A program made the translations under genes and the position numbers. From Ignavibacteria bacterium (GTDB lineage Bacteria; Bacteroidota; Ignavibacteria; Palsa-1295): 32,848 nucleotides of DNA. Under the pieces are notes generated by a model that was not told the DNA's origin, searched no databases, and worked only from the letters and a program-made list of their open reading frames with translations. Each line of letters begins with the position of its first letter. Position 1 is the first letter of the stretch. Where the stretch lies: the NCBI GenBank assembly GCA_013287605.1, contig JABDDM010000022.1, forward strand, positions 1-32,848, given 5' to 3'. Shown piece after piece: positions 16,943-23,693 of this stretch.

Positions 16943-18358
16943 ATGATGTTTGCGAACGTCGAATATGGCGACAAGGAAGTGCGGCTCTCGAGCGAGGGGC
17001 GGGACATTTTCGTCACAAGCGATTTGCATATTGCTGCCGGGCTTGGACCAGACGGCCGATTTGCGGGCACGGAAAATTTCTTTGCTGACGATGCCTATGT
17101 TCGCTTCCTCAATTATGCATCAGCGACGGGCAACAACCCGATTCTCATCATCAATGGAGATTTCATCGACTTTCTGCGCATCAAAGAGATCCCGGAATCG
17201 GATGATGACTTTCTGCAATGGCAGTCCGGATTGGCAAGAGTTGGAATCGTAAAATCACTAGATGAGCTTCGTGGTTCGATCGTGCAAAAAGAGCGGACCT
17301 TTGGCTTGCGAACAAACGATTACAAATCCATCTGGCGTCTTATTCTTGCTTCTCGTGGACATGCTCCACTCTTTGCGGCATTGGCTCGCTGGATCGAGGA
17401 AGGCCATCCGCTCATCATCACCAAAGGCAATCACGATCTGGAATGGTATCACCCGAAGGTGCGGGACTATCTTTGTGTGCTGTTTCGCGAGCTTCGGCCC
17501 ACAGCGAACACAAGTGATCTCGTACTCTTCGTTGACAATTCGCTTGTCATAGATGGGATCTTCTACATCGAGCACGGGCATTGCTACGATAAATATGCAA
17601 CCGTTATCGGCCCGCCATTACTGAAAGAGACAGGTGAGCTCAATATTCCCTTCGGCTCGTTCTTCAACCGCTATTTGCTCAATCGGATAGAGCTTGTCTA
17701 TCCGTATCTGGACAATATCAAGCCGCGCGAGAATCTCTTACCACTACTCATCAAAGAACATTTTCCGCTCGCGCTGAAGGTCTTGTTCTATCACGTCCCG
17801 TTTCTCATCAGAGTGATTCCGAAGCGGTACTATCGTTACATGTTTACCGACTTTCTCGTCTATGTGCTAGCGCTTGGGTTGCCGTTCCTGGGAGTGGCAT
17901 ACATCATCTATCAAAGTGTATCAGGGATGATCACCACGCCCAACCCGGCGAAGATGAGCTGGATCGCGACTCAACTTGTCGATTTTTCGAAGAGTATTGG
18001 GATGCTTGTTGCGTCGTATCTGCTTGCGCGCATCGTTGCGATATTCAAATTGACAGAGCCATCGAGTCTTGAAGAGTTTGCTCGAAAAAAGTTTGTCGAA
18101 CGGCCTGAACTCAGGATCATCACAATGGGGCACACGCATTGTGCCGATCAGAACCGCTCGACCGAGCAGCAGTTCTTCAATACCGGCACATGGATCCCTG
18201 TCATTGAGACTTCGAGTGGCAATGTCAGTCCTGATCGCACGTTTACGTATCTGCATTTGCGAAACCAAAATGGCGCACTCGAAGCCGAAAGTCTCCTGCG
18301 CTGGAATGATGATGCCCTTCGTCCAGATCCGCTCACTATCATCGGGAATAAGGAATGA
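16943..18358 (+). CDS. Metallophosphoesterase with internal membrane segments
   Basis: A 471-residue calcineurin-like phosphoesterase with the full set of two-metal motifs: SDLH (26-29), NGDF (71-74), GNHD (162-165), HGH (211-213) and GHTH (396-399). Between the fourth and fifth motif is an unusual 180-residue insertion with two hydrophobic helices (about 303-326 and 352-370), which would tie the catalytic domain to the membrane; the end SLLRWNDD is soluble. Relatives hydrolyse phosphodiesters or pyrophosphates such as UDP-diacylglucosamine, but the insertion sets this one apart and the substrate is unknown. It is the third gene of the operon, 4 bases after the membrane protein. Start is ATG 16943, with a second ATG at 16946. 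Confidence 0.88.
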   Translation: MMFANVEYGDKEVRLSSEGRDIFVTSDLHIAAGLGPDGRFAGTENFFADDAYVRFLNYASATGNNPILIINGDFIDFLRIKEIPESDDDFLQWQSGLARVGIVKSLDELRGSIVQKERTFGLRTNDYKSIWRLILASRGHAPLFAALARWIEEGHPLIITKGNHDLEWYHPKVRDYLCVLFRELRPTANTSDLVLFVDNSLVIDGIFYIEHGHCYDKYATVIGPPLLKETGELNIPFGSFFNRYLLNRIELVYPYLDNIKPRENLLPLLIKEHFPLALKVLFYHVPFLIRVIPKRYYRYMFTDFLVYVLALGLPFLGVAYIIYQSVSGMITTPNPAKMSWIATQLVDFSKSIGMLVASYLLARIVAIFKLTEPSSLEEFARKKFVERPELRIITMGHTHCADQNRSTEQQFFNTGTWIPVIETSSGNVSPDRTFTYLHLRNQNGALEAESLLRWNDDALRPDPLTIIGNKE

Positions 18359-18361
18359 ACT

Positions 18362-19270
18362 ATGAAGCGTACTGCATGGATTCTTCTCGCCCTCGTTCTC
18401 ACGCTCGGAAGCTGTATTAATTTCAAAGGAGTCGGCTCCGATCTTGGTGAAGGATTCTCAACCAAGACCGACACGATCGGCAGCAACCTGATGCATGGCG
18501 TTGCAAGCCAGCTCACATCGGATGAGCAGAGGAAGAAGCTTGCGAGTATGATCGATGAGCTTGTGACACGGCTCGGCACGAGTGTAAGCGCTCAAGGGAT
18601 GTTGCTTCGAGACTCGCTCACCAGCGAATACACTCGCCGCATGCTTGATACGCTTCGAGAAGGGCTCATCGGCAGTGCGTTGCGAGGCAATATCAATTCA
18701 CTCATTGATGCCGCAATCGGTTCTCGCACGAAAGAGCTTCTAGGACAACTGCGTACTGAGCTTGTCGGACCGCACAGCCGCGAGTTACTCAGCGAACTCG
18801 TACGTTCATTGCGCAATACGGCGCTCGGAGATTCAACGCAATTGCTTATTGCCGATGTACTTCATGGCGCGCTAGTTGGTGCCAATGGCGATGTAAAAAA
18901 TATTGTCGATTCGGCGGTACTGACGCTGGCTCGGAGATATAAATCGGATCTCAAGCCACAACTGGAAGATCTTTCATTCCTTCAGCGCAATGTAACTGAA
19001 GTCCTCATCACTGTTGCTGTGCTTGCACTGATCATCATTGGGTTCGTCTGGTGGCAAAAGGAGAAGTATCTACGCCTCACGCGTCTGCTCGCAACACAAA
19101 TACACAGTATTCCCGACGATCAGCAGTTCCAGCAACTCAAACAGCGAATCCACGAAAAAGCCAAAGAGACCGGCCTCGAAATGCCGCTTCGAAAAATACT
19201 ACAACAACAGGGCCTACTCGGACCCGATGCACGTGCGACTGTGCCAACAGTACAGGGGGCTGCCGCGTAA
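18362..19270 (+). CDS. Lipoprotein with a C-terminal transmembrane helix
   Basis: A 302-residue protein with signal peptide WILLALVLTL and lipobox GSC (lipidated C18). Residues 50-205 are almost entirely helical with repeated arginine/leucine-rich segments (for example RRMLDTLREGLIGSAL and ELLSELVRSLR). A single strong transmembrane helix follows at 212-231 (VTEVLITVAVLALIIIGFVW), then a basic, soluble tail of about 70 residues. A lipid anchor plus a membrane span suggests a protein held in the inner membrane with a periplasmic helical domain and a cytoplasmic tail. An AAGGA lies 7 bases before the ATG, which is 3 bases after the phosphoesterase stop. It is the last gene of the operon. No family is recognised. 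The duplicated leader (copy 1) begins at its last codons. Confidence 0.82.
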   Translation: MKRTAWILLALVLTLGSCINFKGVGSDLGEGFSTKTDTIGSNLMHGVASQLTSDEQRKKLASMIDELVTRLGTSVSAQGMLLRDSLTSEYTRRMLDTLREGLIGSALRGNINSLIDAAIGSRTKELLGQLRTELVGPHSRELLSELVRSLRNTALGDSTQLLIADVLHGALVGANGDVKNIVDSAVLTLARRYKSDLKPQLEDLSFLQRNVTEVLITVAVLALIIIGFVWWQKEKYLRLTRLLATQIHSIPDDQQFQQLKQRIHEKAKETGLEMPLRKILQQQGLLGPDARATVPTVQGAAA

Positions 19271-19340
19271 CTATTTCATGGATATTGGGTTACTGAAACA
19301 GAACATCCCGGCAATTTCATAAATCGTCGCATTTACCTCA
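19265..19340 (+). repeat. Duplicated 76-bp leader, copy 1 (degenerate)
   Basis: It matches 20435-20510 at 66 of 76 positions without gaps. It starts in the last codons of the upstream lipoprotein gene. The position of the ATG of copy 2 reads ATA here, and the frame after it (INRRIYLRP) stops after nine codons, so this copy looks like a decayed gene start. Confidence 0.75.
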
Positions 19341-19396
19341 GACCATGAAGCGCATAAAATGCTCATGTGCGGCGTGAATGTTCAACTCTGTTCATC

Positions 19397-20413
19397 ATGG
19401 TCTGCAATAAGCTTTTACTTCATACCGACGCAAATTGCAAGAAGGCTGGCCGAGTCAACTATAGGAGCGTTGTCCTCACCTCGCTTCTCATGCTAGGCTG
19501 CGCAATATCCGTTTCAGGATGCGCCTCACTTATAACCAAAGGCCAGCAGGATGTGTCGTTGTTCGTGCCGGATAGTGCACACGTATTCGACTCTCGTGGC
19601 AGAGCATTTGCAATCTCGAAGGGGTGGGATTCCCTTCCTGTACTACGGCTCACACCTCCTAACGATGACGTGGTTGCGGTTCAATACAATGGAAGCATCT
19701 ATGCGATGAAGCCGAGCACGTCAATCCGCGGGCTTGCTGTCGCTGATTTATTCGGCTCCATGGGTATCTTCTCGTGGATAGCTGACCTAAATGATAATGA
19801 CTACGAATACTACGCTCTCACATTCAAGCCTCAGGATACTGGCTCATACATTCGCGTCGACCGCAAACTTTTTGGTGATCTTAGAGATCTCTTTCCGCGT
19901 GATCACCATAAACGCAGGTTCTACGGGATTCTTGAAGGGGATTTTGGCACGCTGTATCGTTCCGATCAGATTCCTCTTCTCCCTCCCGCTGAAAGCATCG
20001 GACTAGGACTTGGATATAGCGAGCTGGTGGAATTCTATTTTCGTTTGGAATCAATAGGGCTTATGCATTTGATGAATGGGCTGGATGAATTTACCGGGTA
20101 CTCGCTCACGAAAGCATTGAAGCTGCGAGTCTATCCGTATCGCGGACTCTACATTGGTGGATCATACGGATGGTTGAATGCGAGCACGGATTCATTGCAA
20201 CTCTCTCCGCCGCACACATTGGTCTCCACCGTCGGGCCGTCTACGAGAACATCTTTTCATACCTGGGCTTTCTCGATCGGCTATTCAGGCAAATGGACGT
20301 TCGCCGAATTTGAACAGTCGTTCGGAATTCCCCATCATGTGATCTTCGGGAGTCAGTTGATCGACTATTCATTTTGGATCGTTCGATTCGGAGTGAACAT
20401 ACGAGTGTTTTGA
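19397..20413 (+). CDS. Lipoprotein with PEGA-like segment and beta-barrel-like C-terminus
   Basis: About 338 residues from ATG 19397 (a GTG at 19367 is in frame). The hydrophobic stretch SVVLTSLLMLGCAISVSGC gives a lipobox with likely lipidation at C42, after an unusually long N-region. Residues 50-150 follow the pattern of PEGA-type surface proteins: VFDSRGRAFAISKGWDSLPVLRLTP, then a V-x-x-Y-N-G strand and the hydrophobic ADLFGSMGIFSWIADL. The C-terminal 140 residues have alternating aromatic strands (LKLRVYPYRGLYIGGSYGW, FAFSIGY-like FSIGYSGKW) and end in FGVNIRVF, which fits an outer-membrane barrel. Function is unknown. Both ends are flanked by copies of the duplicated leader. Confidence 0.75.
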   Translation: MVCNKLLLHTDANCKKAGRVNYRSVVLTSLLMLGCAISVSGCASLITKGQQDVSLFVPDSAHVFDSRGRAFAISKGWDSLPVLRLTPPNDDVVAVQYNGSIYAMKPSTSIRGLAVADLFGSMGIFSWIADLNDNDYEYYALTFKPQDTGSYIRVDRKLFGDLRDLFPRDHHKRRFYGILEGDFGTLYRSDQIPLLPPAESIGLGLGYSELVEFYFRLESIGLMHLMNGLDEFTGYSLTKALKLRVYPYRGLYIGGSYGWLNASTDSLQLSPPHTLVSTVGPSTRTSFHTWAFSIGYSGKWTFAEFEQSFGIPHHVIFGSQLIDYSFWIVRFGVNIRVF

Positions 20414-20434
20414 GATCTACGCATTTAAGATTGC

Positions 20435-20510
20435 GCGTAACTTTATCTTGGATGTCGGGTTACTGAAACAGAACATCCGGGCAATATCATGAAACGTAGC
20501 ATTTACCTCA
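20435..20510 (+). repeat. Duplicated 76-bp leader, copy 2 (intact)
   Basis: This copy contains an inverted repeat ggatgt (20450-20455) / acatcc (20473-20478) ahead of the ATG at 20489, and the first seven codons of the lipoprotein gene. The hairpin or operator could regulate translation or transcription. In copy 1 the inverted repeat is imperfect. Confidence 0.75.
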
Positions 20511-20923
20511 CCTTCCTGATTGTTGTACTCGCAAGCTGCACGCAATCGAGCAGTCCTAACTCGTCTCAGGCGTTTCTTCCCGGTACGTATGAAGGGATGT
20601 TTATGCGCCTTTCTGTGACCGATACGATGAGTGGCACCGTTGTCTTTAATTTCACCGATTCTTCCTACGACTACAAGGGACACATCCTCAACGTCTCCGG
20701 AATTCTCACTAATAACGATTCGAGCAGAGATGATCGAGGATCGTCTCGCAGCCGCACGAGTTCGGCTATTGAAATGAGTGACATCTCCAACATCATGGGT
20801 ATAAAATGGCGCCATAGCTTCTATCTGGGCGGTCCACACAATTACACGTTCGATGGTTCAGCCATGCACATCTGGCAGGATACACTTGGTGTCGCGATTG
20901 ATTTTCAGCTTAAGAAGAAGTAG
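20489..20923 (+). CDS. Small lipoprotein, unknown function
   Basis: A 144-residue lipoprotein: MKRSIYLTFLIVVLASC with lipidation at C17, then a Ser-rich linker. The mature part has the alternating strands of a small beta domain (GTYEGMFMRLSVTDTMSG, VVFNFTDSSYDYKGHIL, NYTFDGSAM, and the end VAIDFQLKKK). This resembles lipocalin-like or fatty-acid-binding-like small lipoproteins in general shape only. The start is fixed by the lipobox. The gene is preceded by the intact copy of the duplicated leader and is followed by the compound inverted repeat. Confidence 0.8.
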   Translation: MKRSIYLTFLIVVLASCTQSSSPNSSQAFLPGTYEGMFMRLSVTDTMSGTVVFNFTDSSYDYKGHILNVSGILTNNDSSRDDRGSSRSRTSSAIEMSDISNIMGIKWRHSFYLGGPHNYTFDGSAMHIWQDTLGVAIDFQLKKK

Positions 20924-21070
20924 GTAAGAAACAGTTCGTCTTAGCGTCTGTCCTCCGACTGACAGCGACTCTGATGTCGTTCCCTCGAATGTGAGAATCA
21001 ATCCCATACGGTCGGTTCAATGCTGACTGTTCGCCGGCGCGAATGTCAAACCTGTCTGAATTATTGTAGC
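20924..21070. other. Intergenic sequence before the compound inverted repeat
   Basis: No gene is recognised between the small lipoprotein and the repeat at 21071. It forms part of a 421-bp non-coding gap that is otherwise filled by the inverted repeat. Confidence 0.5.
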
Positions 21071-21331
21071 CGCGGAGCGGCGAAGTACTCGCAGCCCAGC
21101 ATGGAGCGAAGCGGAATGCTGGGTTAGCAATCAGTTAGAATGTTGAAGCCCTGAAAGGGCGGAGTTCGCTGATGGCACAAGCTGTCGGTGTCGAATGCGA
21201 TCACAAATATTTGTGGCATGATGATGTCGCAGATTAACACCGCCCTTTCAGGGCTAATTATTTTTTCGAATCGATTACCAGGGTTCCGCTTCGCTCTACC
21301 CTGGGCTGCGGGTACTTCGTGCCTCCGGCAC
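21071..21331. repeat. Compound inverted repeat (REP/MITE-like)
   Basis: Two arms of about 92 bp (21071-21162 and 21240-21331) with a 77-bp centre. Perfect or near-perfect blocks are gccctgaaagggcgg against 21240-21254 (15/15), gagcgaagcgg at 21104-21114 against 21286-21296 (11/11) and cgaagtactcgcagccca at 21081-21098 against 21302-21319 (17/18). Each arm also folds on itself: cccagca/tgctggg on the left, ccagggt/accctgg on the right, with compensating changes. The centre contains the palindrome cacaaatatttgtg. This is the architecture of REP doublets mobilised by REP-associated tyrosine transposases. No transposase is in the window. It lies between converging genes and may also end transcription. 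Confidence 0.75.
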
Positions 21332-21344
21332 TAGAGGGGAAGAC

Positions 21345-22034
21345 TTACTCCGACTTCAACAACTCCGGAAAGTCCCTCCGAAATTTCTCCACCTCTGGAC
21401 GTGTCACTCCAGCGATGTACCCTTCGTCGGGATGCCTGCGATAGTAGCGGACGTGGTAGGATTCCGCGGGATAGAATTTCACGAATGGGACTACCTCTGT
21501 TACGATCGGATCTTTGAACGAGTGCATTGCAGTGAGCTTCGCGATGTAATCTTCGGCTTCTTTTTTCTGTGCATCGTTGTGATAGAAGATCACCGAGCGG
21601 TATTGCGGTCCGGCGTCGGGCGCCTGATAGTTTGGCGTGGTCGGATCATGCTCGGTGAAGAACACTTGCAATAGCTTACCATAACTGATCACAGAAGGGT
21701 CATAGATGACCTCCACCGACTCCGCATACCGCGTTGAGCCAGTGCCCACCATTTCATAGCTCGGGTCCTTCTCGGTTCCGCCTGAATACCCGGGCATAGA
21801 ACTGATGACGCCCTTGATCTCTGAGAACATTTCTTCCGAATGCCAGAAGCAGCCCATCGCAAATGTTGCATGCGCCAGCTTGCCGTCGGTTTGCTCGACG
21901 ATTGGTGTGGATAGCGAATCCGCCCGAGCCGTGTTATCCTTTGGCGAAGTTCGAGTAAAAAAGAACAGCCCTGCAAATCCGATGCTCAGAACAATACCCA
22001 ATAGAGTGAGCGTACGCGCTGAAGTCTGTTTCAT
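21345..22034 (-). CDS. msrA: Peptide-methionine (S)-S-oxide reductase, exported or membrane-anchored
   Basis: A 229-residue MsrA, which reduces methionine-S-sulfoxide in proteins. The catalytic motif is MGCFW with nucleophile C62. TEHDPTTPNYQAPDAGPQYRS and the end block with YHVRYY are family hallmarks. An N-terminal hydrophobic helix (LTLLGIVLSIGFAGLFFF, 9-26) and a charged linker to about 52 show that it is an exported or anchored form acting in the periplasm. Recycling cysteines near the C-terminus are missing, so reduction probably relies on a thioredoxin-like partner. The start is ATG 22034. The gene is monocistronic and ends 14 bases from the compound repeat. Confidence 0.94.
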   Translation of the reverse strand: MKQTSARTLTLLGIVLSIGFAGLFFFTRTSPKDNTARADSLSTPIVEQTDGKLAHATFAMGCFWHSEEMFSEIKGVISSMPGYSGGTEKDPSYEMVGTGSTRYAESVEVIYDPSVISYGKLLQVFFTEHDPTTPNYQAPDAGPQYRSVIFYHNDAQKKEAEDYIAKLTAMHSFKDPIVTEVVPFVKFYPAESYHVRYYRRHPDEGYIAGVTRPEVEKFRRDFPELLKSE

Positions 22035-22196
22035 AGGTCAATCCGAGTTAATCCTTGTTCTTACTACGCAAAAGAGTGGAAAAAGTTTGAGTTGGAGACT
22101 CGACAATACAGATTTGGCTGTTACGTCGCTCCCGGGGAGCTGGCGAATCAATTAACACAATGGTTATGTTGCGACCCATCTAGCATACTACCCTCA

Positions 22197-22877
22197 ATGA
22201 CCACCTCTACTTTGCCAAATCGTCTCCTACGGCCTGGTGCGCTCACGCTCGCGTTGCTCTTGCTTTCAAGTTGCGCCTCCAGCTTGGTTTATAGCCCGGC
22301 GCTTGAACTGGCTCCCAGCCCTCTGAAACAAAACAACGGACAAGTAATGGCGGGTGGCGAGTTGTTGGCAGAAACCCGACCGAATTACGCTGGGCTTTAT
22401 GCTCCAGGATATGGAGGTTCTGTAAGTTATGGCTTCTCCAATGTTGTGAGCCTTCAGGTAAAAGTCTGGCAAGCTCTGTATCGGTTCGATGGGGAAACTC
22501 GTGGTGGCGGCTCAGGATCAGCAATTGTAATGCTAAACGATTCGACCGCATCAACCCGACTTGCGGTGATTCCTACTTTTGCAATGCTCTTTTCCGGTGG
22601 TTCGGACGATGGGCACGGCGCTTCGCTCTTAATAGCAGCGTGGCTCCCTTCGTGGGGAGTGCTGCATCCGTACGTGGCCCTTGGGCCAGCAGCGGGTTGG
22701 GTCAACCTCTCACACCTTGATGGATATGGTCTAATCGGAAATATTGGTGCAGCATTCACAATAACCCATTCATTCACCTTGACCTTCGAGCTAGCAGGTG
22801 TCCTTGGATTCGATGTGACGGACGATCTGACAAGTGTCGCTGCGACACCGAAAGTTAGTTTGGGCTGGCTATTTTAA
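22197..22877 (+). CDS. Lipoprotein with predicted outer-membrane beta-barrel
   Basis: A 226-residue protein: basic N-terminus, hydrophobic LTLALLLLSSC, lipidation at C26. The remainder shows amphipathic strands typical of small barrels, such as GYGGSVSYGFSNVVSLQVKVW, LLIAAWLPSWGVLHPYVALGPAAGW and a last strand ending in W-L-F, with C-terminal phenylalanine as expected for barrel assembly. Small lipidated barrels of this type are common in Bacteroidota. The start at 22197 is the ATG nearest the signal peptide; the frame continues upstream without a signal. Function is unknown. Confidence 0.78.
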   Translation: MTTSTLPNRLLRPGALTLALLLLSSCASSLVYSPALELAPSPLKQNNGQVMAGGELLAETRPNYAGLYAPGYGGSVSYGFSNVVSLQVKVWQALYRFDGETRGGGSGSAIVMLNDSTASTRLAVIPTFAMLFSGGSDDGHGASLLIAAWLPSWGVLHPYVALGPAAGWVNLSHLDGYGLIGNIGAAFTITHSFTLTFELAGVLGFDVTDDLTSVAATPKVSLGWLF

Positions 22878-22941
22878 GATATAAAACACGACTTACGAGA
22901 ACCTTTTAGGCCTACTTTGGTGTTTTGTCTCTGTTCAACCC

Positions 22942-23346
22942 TCAATCCCCGGTCGGTTGGATTTCGCTGGTTTCTACCATCAGCATCACCGTCTTGATTG
23001 GCGCTCTTGGGCGGTGCATTACTCCTTTGGGCATTGTGATTCCCTGGCCTGGCAGGAGTTCGGTTGTTTTGACTTCCTTGGTTAGTGGGTCTTCGTAATC
23101 CATCAGAAGCCTGCCTTCGGTTACATAGAAAAACTCGTCATCCTTCTCGTGCTTGTGCCAGTGGAATTCGCCCTCGACAATTCCAAGCCGAACAACGCTA
23201 TCATTGACGCGAGTAAGCGTACGGTTCGACCACTTCTCTGTCACGTGCCGGACGATCTCGGGAACATCGATCAATTCGAGCTGCGCAAACTTTACTTCTA
23301 GGTCGATATTATAATTCATATGGAAAACGGTGCTTGGTTCAATCAT
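22942..23346 (-). CDS. Cupin domain protein
   Basis: A 134-residue single-domain cupin. The first cupin motif is GEFHWHKHEKDDEFFYVTEG, with metal-ligand candidates H-x-H and the glutamate after DD; the second is PGQGITMPKGVMHRPRA. The N-terminal block KFAQLEL...RTLTRVNDSVVRLG is typical of the mannose-6-phosphate-isomerase-like small cupins of unknown substrate. The start is ATG 23346; ATG 23319 (MNYNIDLEVKF) fits the family N-terminus equally well. No operon partner is present. It converges with the barrel lipoprotein gene. Confidence 0.85.
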   Translation of the reverse strand: MIEPSTVFHMNYNIDLEVKFAQLELIDVPEIVRHVTEKWSNRTLTRVNDSVVRLGIVEGEFHWHKHEKDDEFFYVTEGRLLMDYEDPLTKEVKTTELLPGQGITMPKGVMHRPRAPIKTVMLMVETSEIQPTGD

Positions 23347-23385
23347 CAAAAATACTCAAATTCTGATGAATTTAGGCGGGTGTTC

Positions 23386-23404
23386 ATGAAAAAAGTTTTC
23401 ACAC
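23386..23404 (+). repeat. 19-bp direct repeat, copy 1
   Basis: atgaaaaaagttttcacac, identical to 23582-23600. In both places it reads as MKKVFT, but neither frame looks like a gene. Confidence 0.6.
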
Positions 23405-23439
23405 ACACACGTCTTAATGCGATTCGTGCAGCTAAATTT

Positions 23440-23543
23440 GAGGTAGGGGCTCGCCGTGCGTGCCCTCTTCTAAGTGTATGGTTATCCCATCTATTGCGAT
23501 CCAGATCCACCATCGCAGGGCACTCGCGGTGTGCCACTACGTG
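23440..23543. repeat. Imperfect inverted repeat of GTAGGGGC type
   Basis: Arms of 27 bp (about 23440-23466 and 23517-23543) match at 20 of 27 positions. One arm carries gtaggggctcgccgtgcgtgccct, a motif like that found at the ends of many small non-autonomous elements. It lies between the two 19-bp direct repeats. The centre has no recognised gene. Confidence 0.45.
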
Positions 23544-23581
23544 AAAAATCATTGAAAATGAATCAAAAATGGCAGCGAAAA

Positions 23582-23600
23582 ATGAAAAAAGTTTTCACAC
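23582..23600 (+). repeat. 19-bp direct repeat, copy 2
   Basis: Identical to 23386-23404 and 196 bases downstream of it. The whole 23347-23693 gap between the cupin and citrate synthase genes holds only repeats and a terminator. Confidence 0.6.
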
Positions 23601-23624
23601 TTCGCGCGCAGGGGGCGGAAAAAG

Positions 23625-23660
23625 CAAAACAAAAAAGCTTCCGGGTTGCCCCGAAAGCTT
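23625..23660 (-). terminator. Terminator of citrate synthase
   Basis: Read on the minus strand, stem aagctttcgggg/cccggaagctt with one mismatch is followed by ttttgttttgcttt. It lies 34 bases after the gltA stop. Confidence 0.75.
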
Positions 23661-23693
23661 CAAATATCGAAAGACAGTTGGCGGGTCGTCCGG

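Noticed and set aside
23386-23600. Replication origin suggested by ttttcacac motifs
   Set aside because: They do not match a DnaA box well and no dnaA, dnaN or AT-rich unwinding region is present.
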